NCBI RefSeq assembly: GCF_049680855.1
Contig: NZ_JBMPGS010000001.1
Location: 496,001-560,000, forward strand
Origin: Salinimicrobium sp049680855
GTDB taxonomy: Bacteria > Bacteroidota > Bacteroidia > Flavobacteriales > Flavobacteriaceae
Reading direction: 5' to 3'
Length of the DNA: 64,000 bases
Of this stretch, positions 49,625 to 58,153 are shown piece by piece. A program made the translations under genes and the position numbers. Under the pieces are notes generated by a model that worked only from the letters and a program-made list of their open reading frames with translations, was not told where the DNA came from and searched no databases. Numbering within the stretch: position 1 is the stretch's first letter; every line of letters begins with the position of its first letter.

Positions 49625-50281
49625 TCAGTTCTTGCCAAAATGTTTCACTACCTGAACAATGACATTTTCAATACTGGGTTTTTTTGCAATTTTTACCTGC
49701 GAGGTAAAATGCTGAGCTTCCGATGCGGTGGTTTTGCCAACGCAAAAAGCTACGCTGCCCGAAAGATCGTTTACAGCACAAAAACTTCTTACAGCGCTGG
49801 GGCTAAAGAAAAGCACGCCATCAAAGGTGCGATCTATTCTTTTCTGAATTAATTCTGTATCATAAACCTGTACTTCGGAAAAGCTTACGTTTTGCTTCCT
49901 TAAATAATCTGGAAGTTCATGGCGTCTTTTTTTTCCGCAGAAAAAGGTGAAATCTTCCACATTGTAATTGGTAACGATCTTTTCAGCCAATTCCTGTCCG
50001 TAATTTGCCGTTTCTTTTATTGCAAAGCCTTTTTCTTCTAGAAAAGCCGCTGTTTTATCGCCAACACAGAAAATGTTTTCAGCCTGAAATCCCGGCATCT
50101 TTTTTAAAACTAATTTCACTGCATTTTTACTGGTAAAAATGGCATTTTTGGGACTTTTTTTCAGTTTAAAATCAAGAGGGACAATTGCAATAAAATTTTG
50201 TTCTACCAAACTGTGCCCGGCATTTAAGAGCAGTTCCTTTTGATTTCGGGCCAGTTTTTTGGTGGCTAGAATTCCGGCCAT
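49625..50281 (-). CDS. hemD: uroporphyrinogen-III synthase
   Basis: Cyclises hydroxymethylbilane with inversion of ring D. The family is poorly conserved. Here the two-lobed pattern is visible (AIFTSKNAVKLVLKK and GVLFFSPSAVRSFCA with AFCVGKTTASEA). Position between hemC and hemE, directly abutting hemC, settles the call. At 218 residues it is slightly short but normal for Bacteroidota. Confidence 0.88.
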   Translation of the reverse strand: MAGILATKKLARNQKELLLNAGHSLVEQNFIAIVPLDFKLKKSPKNAIFTSKNAVKLVLKKMPGFQAENIFCVGDKTAAFLEEKGFAIKETANYGQELAEKIVTNYNVEDFTFFCGKKRRHELPDYLRKQNVSFSEVQVYDTELIQKRIDRTFDGVLFFSPSAVRSFCAVNDLSGSVAFCVGKTTASEAQHFTSQVKIAKKPSIENVIVQVVKHFGKN

Positions 50282-51199
50282 TTATTGATTATTCATTGAA
50301 CTTTTAATCTCCTTCATCACTTCTGCTCCGCCATTCTGCAAGATTTCCTGGGCGCAGGCTTTTCCGAAGCCTTCTTTTGCTGAAATTATAATTTCCCTTT
50401 CAATTTCAAATTTTTGAGAACCATCAATGCTGAAAAGCGCTCCTTTAAAGTGTAATTTATCTTCTTTAATTGTAGCTAAAGCGCCTATAGGAGCTGTACA
50501 ACCTCCTTCAAGAGTGCGCAAAAATTCCCTTTCTACGTGAACACAAATTTGAGATTCTTCATGGTTCAAAGCAGCAAGAGCCTTTCTGCAAAATGAATCT
50601 TCTTCTTTGGCAACCACCAACATCGCGCCTTGTGCGGGTGCAGGGATCATCCAGTTAAGATCTATGTGGGACTCGGGTTTTAAATTGATACGTTCAAGAC
50701 CGGCAGCGGCGAATATGGCGCCGTTCCAATTACTGTCTTCCAGTTTTTGAAGTCTTGTGTTCACATTTCCCCTAAGATCTACCACCTCATGATTTGCATA
50801 TTTATGAAGCCACTGGGCTTTTCTTCGCAAGCTACCGGTAGCAATGATTCCTTCGGAGTTAAGGAAATCTGTTCCTTTATGAATTAGAATATCCTGCGTA
50901 TGTGCCCTTTTTAGCACTGCAGCTTCCACAATTCCCTTGGGCAGGCTGGTAGGAACATCTTTCATGGAATGTACGGCAATGTCAATTTCATTGGTAAGCA
51001 TCGCCACATCTAATGTTTTAGTAAAAATACCAGTAATCCCGAATTCGTAAAGAGGTTTATCCAGCACAAGATCCCCTTGCGATTTTACCGGAATAAGTTC
51101 AGTGCTGTGCCCTAAAGCTTCGAGAGCATTCTTGACAGTGTTAGCTTGCCAGAGGGCAAGTTCACTATCGCGGGTTCCAATGCGAATGGTTTTTGTCAT
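50282..51199 (-). CDS. hemC: porphobilinogen deaminase (hydroxymethylbilane synthase)
   Basis: Joins four porphobilinogen units. IRIGTRDSELALWQAN starts the protein and TGSLRRKAQWLHKY carries substrate-binding Arg residues. The dipyrromethane cofactor Cys is in LEGGCTAPIGALA. At 305 residues it is complete. It overlaps hemA by four bases and abuts hemD. Confidence 0.97.
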   Translation of the reverse strand: MTKTIRIGTRDSELALWQANTVKNALEALGHSTELIPVKSQGDLVLDKPLYEFGITGIFTKTLDVAMLTNEIDIAVHSMKDVPTSLPKGIVEAAVLKRAHTQDILIHKGTDFLNSEGIIATGSLRRKAQWLHKYANHEVVDLRGNVNTRLQKLEDSNWNGAIFAAAGLERINLKPESHIDLNWMIPAPAQGAMLVVAKEEDSFCRKALAALNHEESQICVHVEREFLRTLEGGCTAPIGALATIKEDKLHFKGALFSIDGSQKFEIEREIIISAKEGFGKACAQEILQNGGAEVMKEIKSSMNNQ

Positions 51200-52455
51200 T
51201 TTTGAGTGGTCTCTTCCAGTTGAAAAACTCTTTGGATGAGATCAATGCTCTCATCGGTCATGTTGGAATCTCCTTTGAAATGGTTCGCGAACTGGTTCAT
51301 TATCTTTTGAATGATACGATCGCTTACCACCGCTGCATGTTCTTCATTAAAACCCGCTATTTTCTTACGCTGAAAATCCAGTTCAGCTTCCTTCATGGAT
51401 TTCAATTTCTTCTTTAAAGCTTTAATGGTGGGAGCAAATTTCCTGGTTTCAAGCCAGTTATTGAATTCAGCTTCAATTTCCCGATTAATTGCTTGGGCAA
51501 AGGGGATTTGCTGTTTTCTGCGTTCCAGAGTCTCATCGGTCATTTTGGAAAGATGATCCAGGTGGATAAGTTTAACTTTTTCCAGCTCTTCTACATCACT
51601 AGACACGTTCTTTGGAATTGAAAGATCCAGGATCAACAGCTCTTTATTGTTATAGATCAATTCCCTGCATACAGTAGGATTCTGGGCCCCGGTTGCCACT
51701 ATTAAAATATCTGCCTTGCGAATTTCCTCCGGAAGATCTGCGTAATCCTTTACGGTAAGATCAAACTTTCCTGCAATTCTTTCGGCTTTGTCCTTGGTTC
51801 TGTTAATGAGCGTGATCTTGTTGTTTCCTGTGTGTTTAATAAGATTCTCGCAGGTGTTGCGGCCAATTTTTCCGGTTCCGAAGAGAAGAATATTCTTTTC
51901 TGAAGGAGCTTGCACATTGTTCAATATGTATTGAACCGAAGCAAAACTTACCGAAGTTGCGCCCGAAGAAATTTCAGTTTCGTTCTTAATACGCTTACTC
52001 GCCTGGATGACCGAATTCACTAACCTCTCCAAAAAGGGGTTTGCAACTCCTATTTCGCGGGAACGTACAAAAGCAATTTTAAGCTGACTTATTATTTCAA
52101 AATCTCCCAGGATTTGGCTGTCCAGACCTGTCCCCACTCGAAACATATGTGAAATAGCTTCCTTGTTCTTATAGACGTAAGCTACTTTTTCAAACTCTTC
52201 TACAGTCCCGTGGGTATGTTCGCATAATAATTTAATTAACTGAAAAGGGTGTTGTGCAAAGCCATAAATTTCAGTTCGGTTGCAGGTCGAGGTAACAATA
52301 ATACCATCAATACCTTCAACTTTGGCCTGCCGAAGAAGATTTTCTTTCCTTTCTTCATCCAGACTAAAATGTCCTCTTACCTCTGCATCTGCCTTTTTAT
52401 AACTAAGGCCAATGGTATAAAAATGCTTTCCTCTCGAAATGTTATAATCCTCCAT
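51196..52455 (-). CDS. hemA: glutamyl-tRNA reductase
   Basis: First committed step of C5-pathway tetrapyrrole synthesis: reduction of Glu-tRNA to glutamate-1-semialdehyde. The catalytic Cys is in VTSTCNRTEIYGF and the NADPH loop in LLFGTGKIGRNTCENL. The start at 52455 (MEDYNISRGKHF) is chosen because an upstream TTG at 52482 lies inside the promoter. HemL, the next enzyme, is not in the window. It leads the heme operon. Confidence 0.95.
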   Translation of the reverse strand: MEDYNISRGKHFYTIGLSYKKADAEVRGHFSLDEERKENLLRQAKVEGIDGIIVTSTCNRTEIYGFAQHPFQLIKLLCEHTHGTVEEFEKVAYVYKNKEAISHMFRVGTGLDSQILGDFEIISQLKIAFVRSREIGVANPFLERLVNSVIQASKRIKNETEISSGATSVSFASVQYILNNVQAPSEKNILLFGTGKIGRNTCENLIKHTGNNKITLINRTKDKAERIAGKFDLTVKDYADLPEEIRKADILIVATGAQNPTVCRELIYNNKELLILDLSIPKNVSSDVEELEKVKLIHLDHLSKMTDETLERRKQQIPFAQAINREIEAEFNNWLETRKFAPTIKALKKKLKSMKEAELDFQRKKIAGFNEEHAAVVSDRIIQKIMNQFANHFKGDSNMTDESIDLIQRVFQLEETTQK

Positions 52456-52479
52456 GTACCTGATTAGGAATTCAACCAG

Positions 52480-52487
52480 CAAAATTA
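52480..52487 (-). promoter_or_regulatory. -7 promoter element of the heme operon
   Basis: Minus-strand TAATTTTG, exact TAnnTTTG, 25 bases before hemA. A TTG lies 21 bases upstream of it and could be the -33 element, giving one of the more complete promoters in the window. Confidence 0.6.
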
Positions 52488-52582
52488 ATACTAAGAAAAT
52501 CTAAAAAACAACGCTCAAAGGGTAATTTTTAACGCTGCACGTGATTTTGAGGCTAAAACTGATATTAATCATATAATTAAGC

Positions 52583-52590
52583 TAATTTTG
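52583..52590 (+). promoter_or_regulatory. -7 promoter element of the araC-type regulator
   Basis: TAATTTTG, exact TAnnTTTG, 66 bases before the regulator start, in the 200-base divergent gap shared with hemA. Confidence 0.5.
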
Positions 52591-52655
52591 TAGTGAGAAT
52601 GGCTGCTTTCGAATGGTTTGTTTAGAACTGTTCTAAATAGTAAATCAATAAATTT

Positions 52656-53558
52656 ATGGCGACACCCGAAAAAAATATCGCTGGAAGGGTTCTGGAGGAG
52701 ACAAAGGTCGAAGAAGGATTTTATATTCTTAAGTTCAGGAATGATGGACGTGAAACAGAAAACGTAAGACGCTATGTAGGCAGTAGTTATATCCAGTTCC
52801 ATTTTGGAGGTAAAGGGGAGAATTTGTTCTCTTTCAACAATGGAAATTATAAACTTTCACTGCAGGAAGAAACTTCACTCTTGCTTTACAACCCAAAGCG
52901 TGATCTACCTATAGATATTGCCTTACAACCATCTTCCTGGATTATTTCTTTGGTAATTTCCATTGATAAATTTCACTCACTTTTTTCAGAAGAGGCGGGA
53001 TATATCAGCTTTTTGAGTCTGGAAAACAAGGATAAACAGTATTACAAAGATGCGCCGCTTTCCCCTTCTATGGTAATCGTGTTGAACCAGTTATTGAATT
53101 ATAACATTGCACCCTCTATTAAAAACCTGTATTACAAAGGAAAAGCTTATGAGCTGTTGAGTTTATTTTTTAACCGGACAGAAGATGCTAATGTGGAGCA
53201 GTGTCCTTTTCTTGTAGATGAAGAAAACGTGCTGAAAATAAGAAAAGCAAAGGATATTGTCATCGCAAACATGGCCGAACCGCCCTCTCTGCAGGAGTTA
53301 TCTGGAGAGATTGGTTTGAGTTTAAAAAAGTTAAAAGAGGGGTTTAAGCAAATTTACGGTGATTCTGTCTACAGTTTTCTGTTTGATTATAAAATGGAAT
53401 TTGCTCGCAAACTGCTCGACACTGGTGAGTATAATGTCAATGAAGTAGGGCTGAAGGTGGGATACAGTACTTCCAGTCACTTTATTTCGGCTTTTAAAAA
53501 GAAATTTGGCACTACACCCAAGAAATATATCATGTCATTGCCGTCAAATCAATATTAA
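52656..53558 (+). CDS. AraC-family transcriptional regulator next to hemA
   Basis: A 300-residue regulator. The C-terminal 100 residues hold the two helix-turn-helix motifs (LQELSGEIGLSLKKLKEGF and VGLKVGYSTSSHFISAFKKK). The N-terminal 190 residues have no family I can name, but resemble PchR-type sensors in layout. It is transcribed away from hemA, suggesting it controls the heme operon, itself, or both, perhaps in response to heme or iron. That link is inferred from position. Confidence 0.9.
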   Translation: MATPEKNIAGRVLEETKVEEGFYILKFRNDGRETENVRRYVGSSYIQFHFGGKGENLFSFNNGNYKLSLQEETSLLLYNPKRDLPIDIALQPSSWIISLVISIDKFHSLFSEEAGYISFLSLENKDKQYYKDAPLSPSMVIVLNQLLNYNIAPSIKNLYYKGKAYELLSLFFNRTEDANVEQCPFLVDEENVLKIRKAKDIVIANMAEPPSLQELSGEIGLSLKKLKEGFKQIYGDSVYSFLFDYKMEFARKLLDTGEYNVNEVGLKVGYSTSSHFISAFKKKFGTTPKKYIMSLPSNQY

Positions 53559-53561
53559 GTT

Positions 53562-54269
53562 ATGCGTTATCTATTCTTCTTTTTCTTTCTAAATCTTACT
53601 GTTCTGTCAGCTCAGGAACCTGAAGTGCTGGTATTTCATAAAACTAACGGTTGGTACCATGAATCTATTCCAAAAGGCGTGGAAACATTCAAGGATCTTG
53701 GGGAAGAGCATGGCTTTTCTGTCACCGCGACAAATGATGCGCAGCAGTTTTCCGAAGCCGGGCTCGAAAAGTTTGATCTGGTTGTTTTTCTTAACACGAC
53801 GGGAGATGTACTGAATGAGGAGCAGCAAAAAGTATTTGAGAATTATATGAACAAGGGCGGGAATTTCTTCGGAATACATTCCGCAGCAGATACCGAATAT
53901 GACTGGCCCTGGTATGGTAAACTTCTGGGCGCATATTTTGTCAACCATCCTGCAGTGCAGGAGGCAGAGGTGCAGGTGGTAAATAAAGATCATCCCATGG
54001 TAGCTCATTTGCCCGAAAGCTGGAAAAGGACAGATGAATGGTATAACTATAAAGAGATCAACCCCGATATTGAAGTGCTCATGCTGTTAAACGAAGCTTC
54101 TTATGAAGGAGGAGAAAACCAGGATTATCATCCTATTGCCTGGTACCGCGAGTTGGATGGTGGCGGGAAAGCGATTTACACCGGCGGCGGACATACCAAT
54201 GAATCCTATGATGAAGAAGATTTTAAAGAACATCTTCTAAAAAGTATATTTTTCGCAATACAGGATTAA
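53562..54269 (+). CDS. secreted ThuA-like domain protein
   Basis: Signal peptide (about residues 1-17, ending LSAQ) followed by one ThuA-like domain with EVLVFHKTNGWYHESIPKG, NYMNKGGNFFGIHSAAD and AIYTGGGHTNESY. The fold is related to class I glutamine amidotransferases, but the catalytic triad is usually not kept. ThuA-like proteins are often linked to sugar use. It lies three bases after the AraC gene and is probably cotranscribed with it. Confidence 0.88.
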   Translation: MRYLFFFFFLNLTVLSAQEPEVLVFHKTNGWYHESIPKGVETFKDLGEEHGFSVTATNDAQQFSEAGLEKFDLVVFLNTTGDVLNEEQQKVFENYMNKGGNFFGIHSAADTEYDWPWYGKLLGAYFVNHPAVQEAEVQVVNKDHPMVAHLPESWKRTDEWYNYKEINPDIEVLMLLNEASYEGGENQDYHPIAWYRELDGGGKAIYTGGGHTNESYDEEDFKEHLLKSIFFAIQD

Positions 54270-54336
54270 ATCGTTGTACTTATCCTGCTATAAAGAAGTA
54301 TAATAAGAACGCACTTTTATCGCCGTCGATAAATTA

Positions 54337-54344
54337 TATTTTTG
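54337..54344 (+). promoter_or_regulatory. -7 promoter element of hemH
   Basis: TATTTTTG, exact TAnnTTTG, 19 bases before the hemH start. An in-frame TTG at 54342 lies inside it and is therefore not the start. Confidence 0.55.
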
Positions 54345-54362
54345 CATTGTAAAATTAAAACT

Positions 54363-55397
54363 ATGAGTAAAGGCGTATTGCTTGTTAATCTTGGTTCTCC
54401 TGAGAGCACAGATCCTAAAGACGTTAAAAAATACCTGGATGAATTTTTAATGGATGAACGCGTCATAGACGTTCCTTTTTGGGCACGTTCGCTCATAGTA
54501 CGGGGAATAATCCTCAATACAAGGCCAAAAAAATCTGCTGAAGCATATCAGCGAATCTGGTGGGAGGAAGGCTCGCCTTTAATTGTTCTTTCAGAAAGGC
54601 TTCAGGAGAAAATAGACGAAATTACATCGGTGCCAATTGCGCTGGCAATGCGGTACGGAAATCCGAGTATCAAAAACGGGTTGCAGGAATTGCATGACAA
54701 AGGTGTGGATGAGGTTCTTATTTTTCCGCTTTACCCCCAGTTTGCCATGGCTACAACCGAGACTATTTTGGTGTTGGCAGAAGAGCTTCGGAAAAAGCAT
54801 TTTCCGAAGATGCAATTTACCTCAGTTCCCGCATTTTATAATCACCCAGATTACATTCGGGTGCTAGCAAACAGCATTTCTGAAAAATTGAAGGGAGTGG
54901 ACTTCGAACATTTATTATTCTCATACCATGGCGTACCCGAAAGGCACATCAGGAAGAGCGATATTACAAAATCTCATTGCAAAATTGATGGTAGCTGTTG
55001 CCAGACGCCCTCTGCCGCACATCAGTTCTGTTACCGTCACCAATGCTTTGAAACCACGCGCCTGGTTGCCGAATACCTGGAGCTCAAAAAAGGTGCTTTT
55101 TCTGTATCTTTTCAGTCCCGACTTGGTTTTGATCCATGGTTAAAACCATATACCGACAGGACAATTGAAAGAATGGGTCTAAACGGAACTAAAAATCTTG
55201 CGGTAGTCACTCCGGCATTTGTTTCAGATTGTCTTGAAACGCTTGAGGAAATTGCTATGGAAGGAGAGGAAATCTTTCACGAAGTAGGCGGCGAGGAATT
55301 CACTGTGGTGCCCTGTCTAAACGATCGGGAAGATTGGGTGAAAGTGCTTGCGAGATGGGTAGATGAATGGGCCCTTTCTGAGCCTGTGAATGCGTAA
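54363..55397 (+). CDS. hemH: ferrochelatase
   Basis: Inserts ferrous iron into the porphyrin ring. VLLVNLGSPESTDPKDVKKY starts the protein, LLFSYHGVPERHI carries the conserved metal-site His, and SFQSRLGFDPWLKPYT and PAFVSDCLETLEEI follow. CQTPSAAHQFCYRHQC is a Cys-rich segment also seen in iron-sulfur-containing ferrochelatases. At 344 residues it is complete. A perfect 10-base-pair CTTCGGAAAA hairpin (54788-54811) lies in its coding sequence. Confidence 0.96.
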   Translation: MSKGVLLVNLGSPESTDPKDVKKYLDEFLMDERVIDVPFWARSLIVRGIILNTRPKKSAEAYQRIWWEEGSPLIVLSERLQEKIDEITSVPIALAMRYGNPSIKNGLQELHDKGVDEVLIFPLYPQFAMATTETILVLAEELRKKHFPKMQFTSVPAFYNHPDYIRVLANSISEKLKGVDFEHLLFSYHGVPERHIRKSDITKSHCKIDGSCCQTPSAAHQFCYRHQCFETTRLVAEYLELKKGAFSVSFQSRLGFDPWLKPYTDRTIERMGLNGTKNLAVVTPAFVSDCLETLEEIAMEGEEIFHEVGGEEFTVVPCLNDREDWVKVLARWVDEWALSEPVNA

Positions 55398-55474
55398 TTT
55401 ATTCCTTCGGAAAAATCATTTCTGAAATCGTTAGGTTTGCTTCCGAAAAATCTAATGAAGAAACTGCAATTGGT

Positions 55475-55482
55475 TATCTTTG
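55475..55482 (+). promoter_or_regulatory. -7 promoter element of the toxin-antitoxin pair
   Basis: TATCTTTG, exact TAnnTTTG, 17 bases before the antitoxin start. Confidence 0.55.
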
Positions 55483-55498
55483 TTGAAAAGCTAAGATT

Positions 55499-55816
55499 AT
55501 GGATCTTAATCAGTTGAAAGTTGAGCTTATACAGAATATTATTTCCTGCGAAAATGAAATTATTTTACGGGAAATTGAGCAGATTCTTGATGAGAATCCT
55601 TCCGGAGTAAGAGAAGACGGGGAAAAATATTTTTTTAAAGAGAATTCAGGTTCAGTGAATAGAATTTCCAATGATGAGGAGTTTCAATCTTTTAGTATAA
55701 GCGAAGAACAGGAAGAGGAGCTAATGCGCAGATACAGGAATCATCTTGAAGGAAGGGGTAAATCTATTCCATGGGATGAGGTGAAAAAAAATATCCGGGA
55801 GGAACATGGTTTTTAA
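55499..55816 (+). CDS. addiction-module antitoxin (TIGR02574-type)
   Basis: A 105-residue acidic, helical protein. The C-terminal segment EEELMRRYRNHLEGRGKSIPW with DEVKKNIRE matches the pattern of the putative addiction module component family, which wraps around a RelE/ParE toxin. The N-terminal half is longer than usual and includes a low-complexity linker. Its last 11 bases overlap the toxin gene, the normal antitoxin-first order. Confidence 0.82.
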   Translation: MDLNQLKVELIQNIISCENEIILREIEQILDENPSGVREDGEKYFFKENSGSVNRISNDEEFQSFSISEEQEEELMRRYRNHLEGRGKSIPWDEVKKNIREEHGF

Positions 55817-56093
55817 GCTTTTGGTAAGGGAAGAAGCCCAAAGAGAGATAATAGATGCAGGTTTCTGGTATGAAAACAAGCAAAAAGGGTTAGGTAGAAG
55901 GTTTGTCTCAGAGGTTGAAGATCAATTTGAATTTGTTTTAAAGTTTCCGGAAGTTTATGCTTTAAAAAAAGATAATTTTCGCGAGGCACCATTAAAAGAA
56001 TTTCCCTATTCAATCATTTATACTCTTGAAAACAGAAAAATAACAGTCTTTGCTGTTTTCAACACCTATCAAAACCCCACTAAAAAACCCTGA
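55806..56093 (+). CDS. RelE/ParE-family toxin
   Basis: A 95-residue basic protein. KLLVREEAQREIIDAGFWYE at the start and EFPYSIIYTLENRKITVFAVF near the end follow the RelE/ParE fold (split: EFPYSIIYTLE and ITVFAVFNTYQNP). Members cleave mRNA on the ribosome or poison gyrase; which of these cannot be told. The pair sits between hemH and hemJ and looks like an insertion into the heme locus. Confidence 0.85.
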   Translation: MVFKLLVREEAQREIIDAGFWYENKQKGLGRRFVSEVEDQFEFVLKFPEVYALKKDNFREAPLKEFPYSIIYTLENRKITVFAVFNTYQNPTKKP

Positions 56094-56099
56094 CCTGTT

Positions 56100-56648
56100 T
56101 TGGAATATTACAATTATATCAAAGCCTTACATCTTATTTTCGTGATTACCTGGTTTGCCGGGTTGTTTTATATTCCCAGGTTGTTTATATATCACATTGA
56201 AGCGCTGCAAAAACCTTCTCCCGAAAAGGAGATTCTATCTTCCCAGCTAAAGATGATGACAAAGCGGCTATGGTACATCATTACCTGGCCTTCAGCTGTT
56301 CTTGCGACTTTTTTTGCCGTTTGGCTTTTGATTTTGATTCCTGAATGGCTTCAACAGGGATGGATGCATGTAAAACTTGCTTTTGTATTGTTGCTCTTTT
56401 TATACCATTTTAAGTGTCATCATCTATTTAAACAGCTTCAGAAGGATTCCATATCCTGGACGTCCACACAAATGCGTTTATGGAATGAAGTTTCTACCCT
56501 TATTCTTTTTGCGGTTATTTTCCTGGTAATTGTTCGGGATGCTGTAAATTGGATCTATGGCGTAATTGGGATTTTCCTTTTGGCTGGAATGCTTATGCTG
56601 GGAGTGAAAATTTATAAACGCTTACGTTTCAAAAATCCTGATCTTTAA
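56100..56648 (+). CDS. hemJ: protoporphyrinogen IX oxidase HemJ
   Basis: A four-helix membrane protein of 182 residues that oxidises protoporphyrinogen IX. The start is a TTG codon. IKALHLIFVITWFAGLFYIPRL carries the conserved His of the first helix, and WMHVKLAFVLLL the conserved Lys (the first is read as IKALHLIFVITWF and AGLFYIPRL). It was long annotated as a CopD-like or UPF0093 protein. It supplies the step between hemF and hemH that would otherwise be missing here. Confidence 0.87.
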   Translation: MEYYNYIKALHLIFVITWFAGLFYIPRLFIYHIEALQKPSPEKEILSSQLKMMTKRLWYIITWPSAVLATFFAVWLLILIPEWLQQGWMHVKLAFVLLLFLYHFKCHHLFKQLQKDSISWTSTQMRLWNEVSTLILFAVIFLVIVRDAVNWIYGVIGIFLLAGMLMLGVKIYKRLRFKNPDL

Positions 56649-56691
56649 TAATGGTTTGATAATTGATATCTTTACCAGGTAATTAGATTTC

Positions 56692-58146
56692 ATGAGGCTT
56701 CTAAAATTTTCCTTACGCACAAGAATTTTCTTTTCTATGATCCTGCTGGTTCTTCTGGCGTCGATTTTGATCGCAGGAATTACCGTCATCCAGTATAAAA
56801 AAGAAGCGCAGGATTATCACCGCGAGCGCCTGGAGCGAAAAGAGGAAGCTATTAGGGAAAACATCAAATTTGTTATTGAAAGTACCACTTACGAGGTGAA
56901 CGAGGAGAATTTACGGCTCATCCTTAAGGAGCGCAACAAGATACACGAGATTGCCCAGGTTCATAACATGCCGCTGAATGTCTACAGCCCAGAAGGTAAC
57001 CTTATTTTAAAGTCCAATCAGTCGTTTTTTAGAGATACTACAGATCTTTTTCTGGAGCTTGATATCCTTGAGGACATGCGTATGTCGCCACACAAAAGGG
57101 TGATTCGCCACACAGTCAAAAATGGTAAAAAATTCCAATCTTCTTACACTTACATAACCGATAATCAATTCAAGCCGCTGGGGATTCTGAACCTTCCATA
57201 TTTGGAAGATGATTACTTTATCACCCGTGATCTTAAGAACTTCCTCATAAAACTCAGCGAAGTATATCTTTTTATGTTGGTGATTGCCATTGTCATGGCT
57301 TATTTCCTTTCAAAATATATTACACGATCGCTAAAAACCATTTCGGAAAAGATCACCGAAACCCGTTTAGACAAACAAAACAAGCGTATTGAAATAGGCA
57401 ATGCCAGTGAAGAAATTTATACTCTTGTAGAAGCTTATAACAGCATGATAGATGAACTGGAGGAAAGCGCCGTCAAACTCGCTACCAGTGAAAGAGAGCA
57501 GGCCTGGCGTGAAATGGCAAAGCAGGTGGCGCATGAGATCAAGAATCCGCTTACGCCAATGCGTCTTAGTGTACAAAGCTTTCAGAGGAAGTTTGATCCC
57601 AATGATCCCGATATTCAGAAGAAGGTAGATGAGTATAGCAATACGCTTATCAACCAGATTGATACCATGAGTTCCATAGCCTCGGCTTTTTCAAATTTCG
57701 CAAAAATGCCGGCACAGCAGAATGAAACCTTGAATGTTCCTAAAATAGTAAAACTGGCGCTGGATATTTTTAATGAAGAGTACATCGTTTTTTCTTCGGA
57801 AAATGAGGAAATCATGGCAAAATTTGATAGAACCCAACTTATAAGAGTGGTGACAAATCTTGTAAAAAATGCCATTCATGCTACAGATGGGGTTGAAAAT
57901 CCTGCCGTGCTGGTATCTGTAACCGAAGAGGAGGAAGAGGTATGTATTCATGTTTCAGACAATGGCGGGGGAATTTCTGAAGAGAATAAAGAGAAGATCT
58001 TTGAGCCCAAATTCACGACGAAATCTAGCGGAATGGGTCTTGGCTTGGCCATGGTCAAGAATATTGTTGAAAACTACAATGGGACCATCACTTTTACGTC
58101 TAAATTAAATAAAGGCACTATCTTTAAAGTACATTTTCCAAAATAG
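56692..58146 (+). CDS. membrane sensor histidine kinase, NtrY-like
   Basis: Two transmembrane helices (about residues 11-31 and 193-212) enclose a periplasmic sensor of about 160 residues. A HAMP linker follows, then HisKA with VAHEIKNPLTPMRLS (phospho-acceptor His near 280). The HATPase_c domain has the N box NLVKNAIHA, DNGGG and GMGLGLAMVKNIV. No response regulator gene is nearby, so it is an orphan. A near-consensus -7 box (TATCTTTA, 56667-56674) precedes it. Confidence 0.93.
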   Translation: MRLLKFSLRTRIFFSMILLVLLASILIAGITVIQYKKEAQDYHRERLERKEEAIRENIKFVIESTTYEVNEENLRLILKERNKIHEIAQVHNMPLNVYSPEGNLILKSNQSFFRDTTDLFLELDILEDMRMSPHKRVIRHTVKNGKKFQSSYTYITDNQFKPLGILNLPYLEDDYFITRDLKNFLIKLSEVYLFMLVIAIVMAYFLSKYITRSLKTISEKITETRLDKQNKRIEIGNASEEIYTLVEAYNSMIDELEESAVKLATSEREQAWREMAKQVAHEIKNPLTPMRLSVQSFQRKFDPNDPDIQKKVDEYSNTLINQIDTMSSIASAFSNFAKMPAQQNETLNVPKIVKLALDIFNEEYIVFSSENEEIMAKFDRTQLIRVVTNLVKNAIHATDGVENPAVLVSVTEEEEEVCIHVSDNGGGISEENKEKIFEPKFTTKSSGMGLGLAMVKNIVENYNGTITFTSKLNKGTIFKVHFPK

Positions 58147-58153
58147 ACACTTT

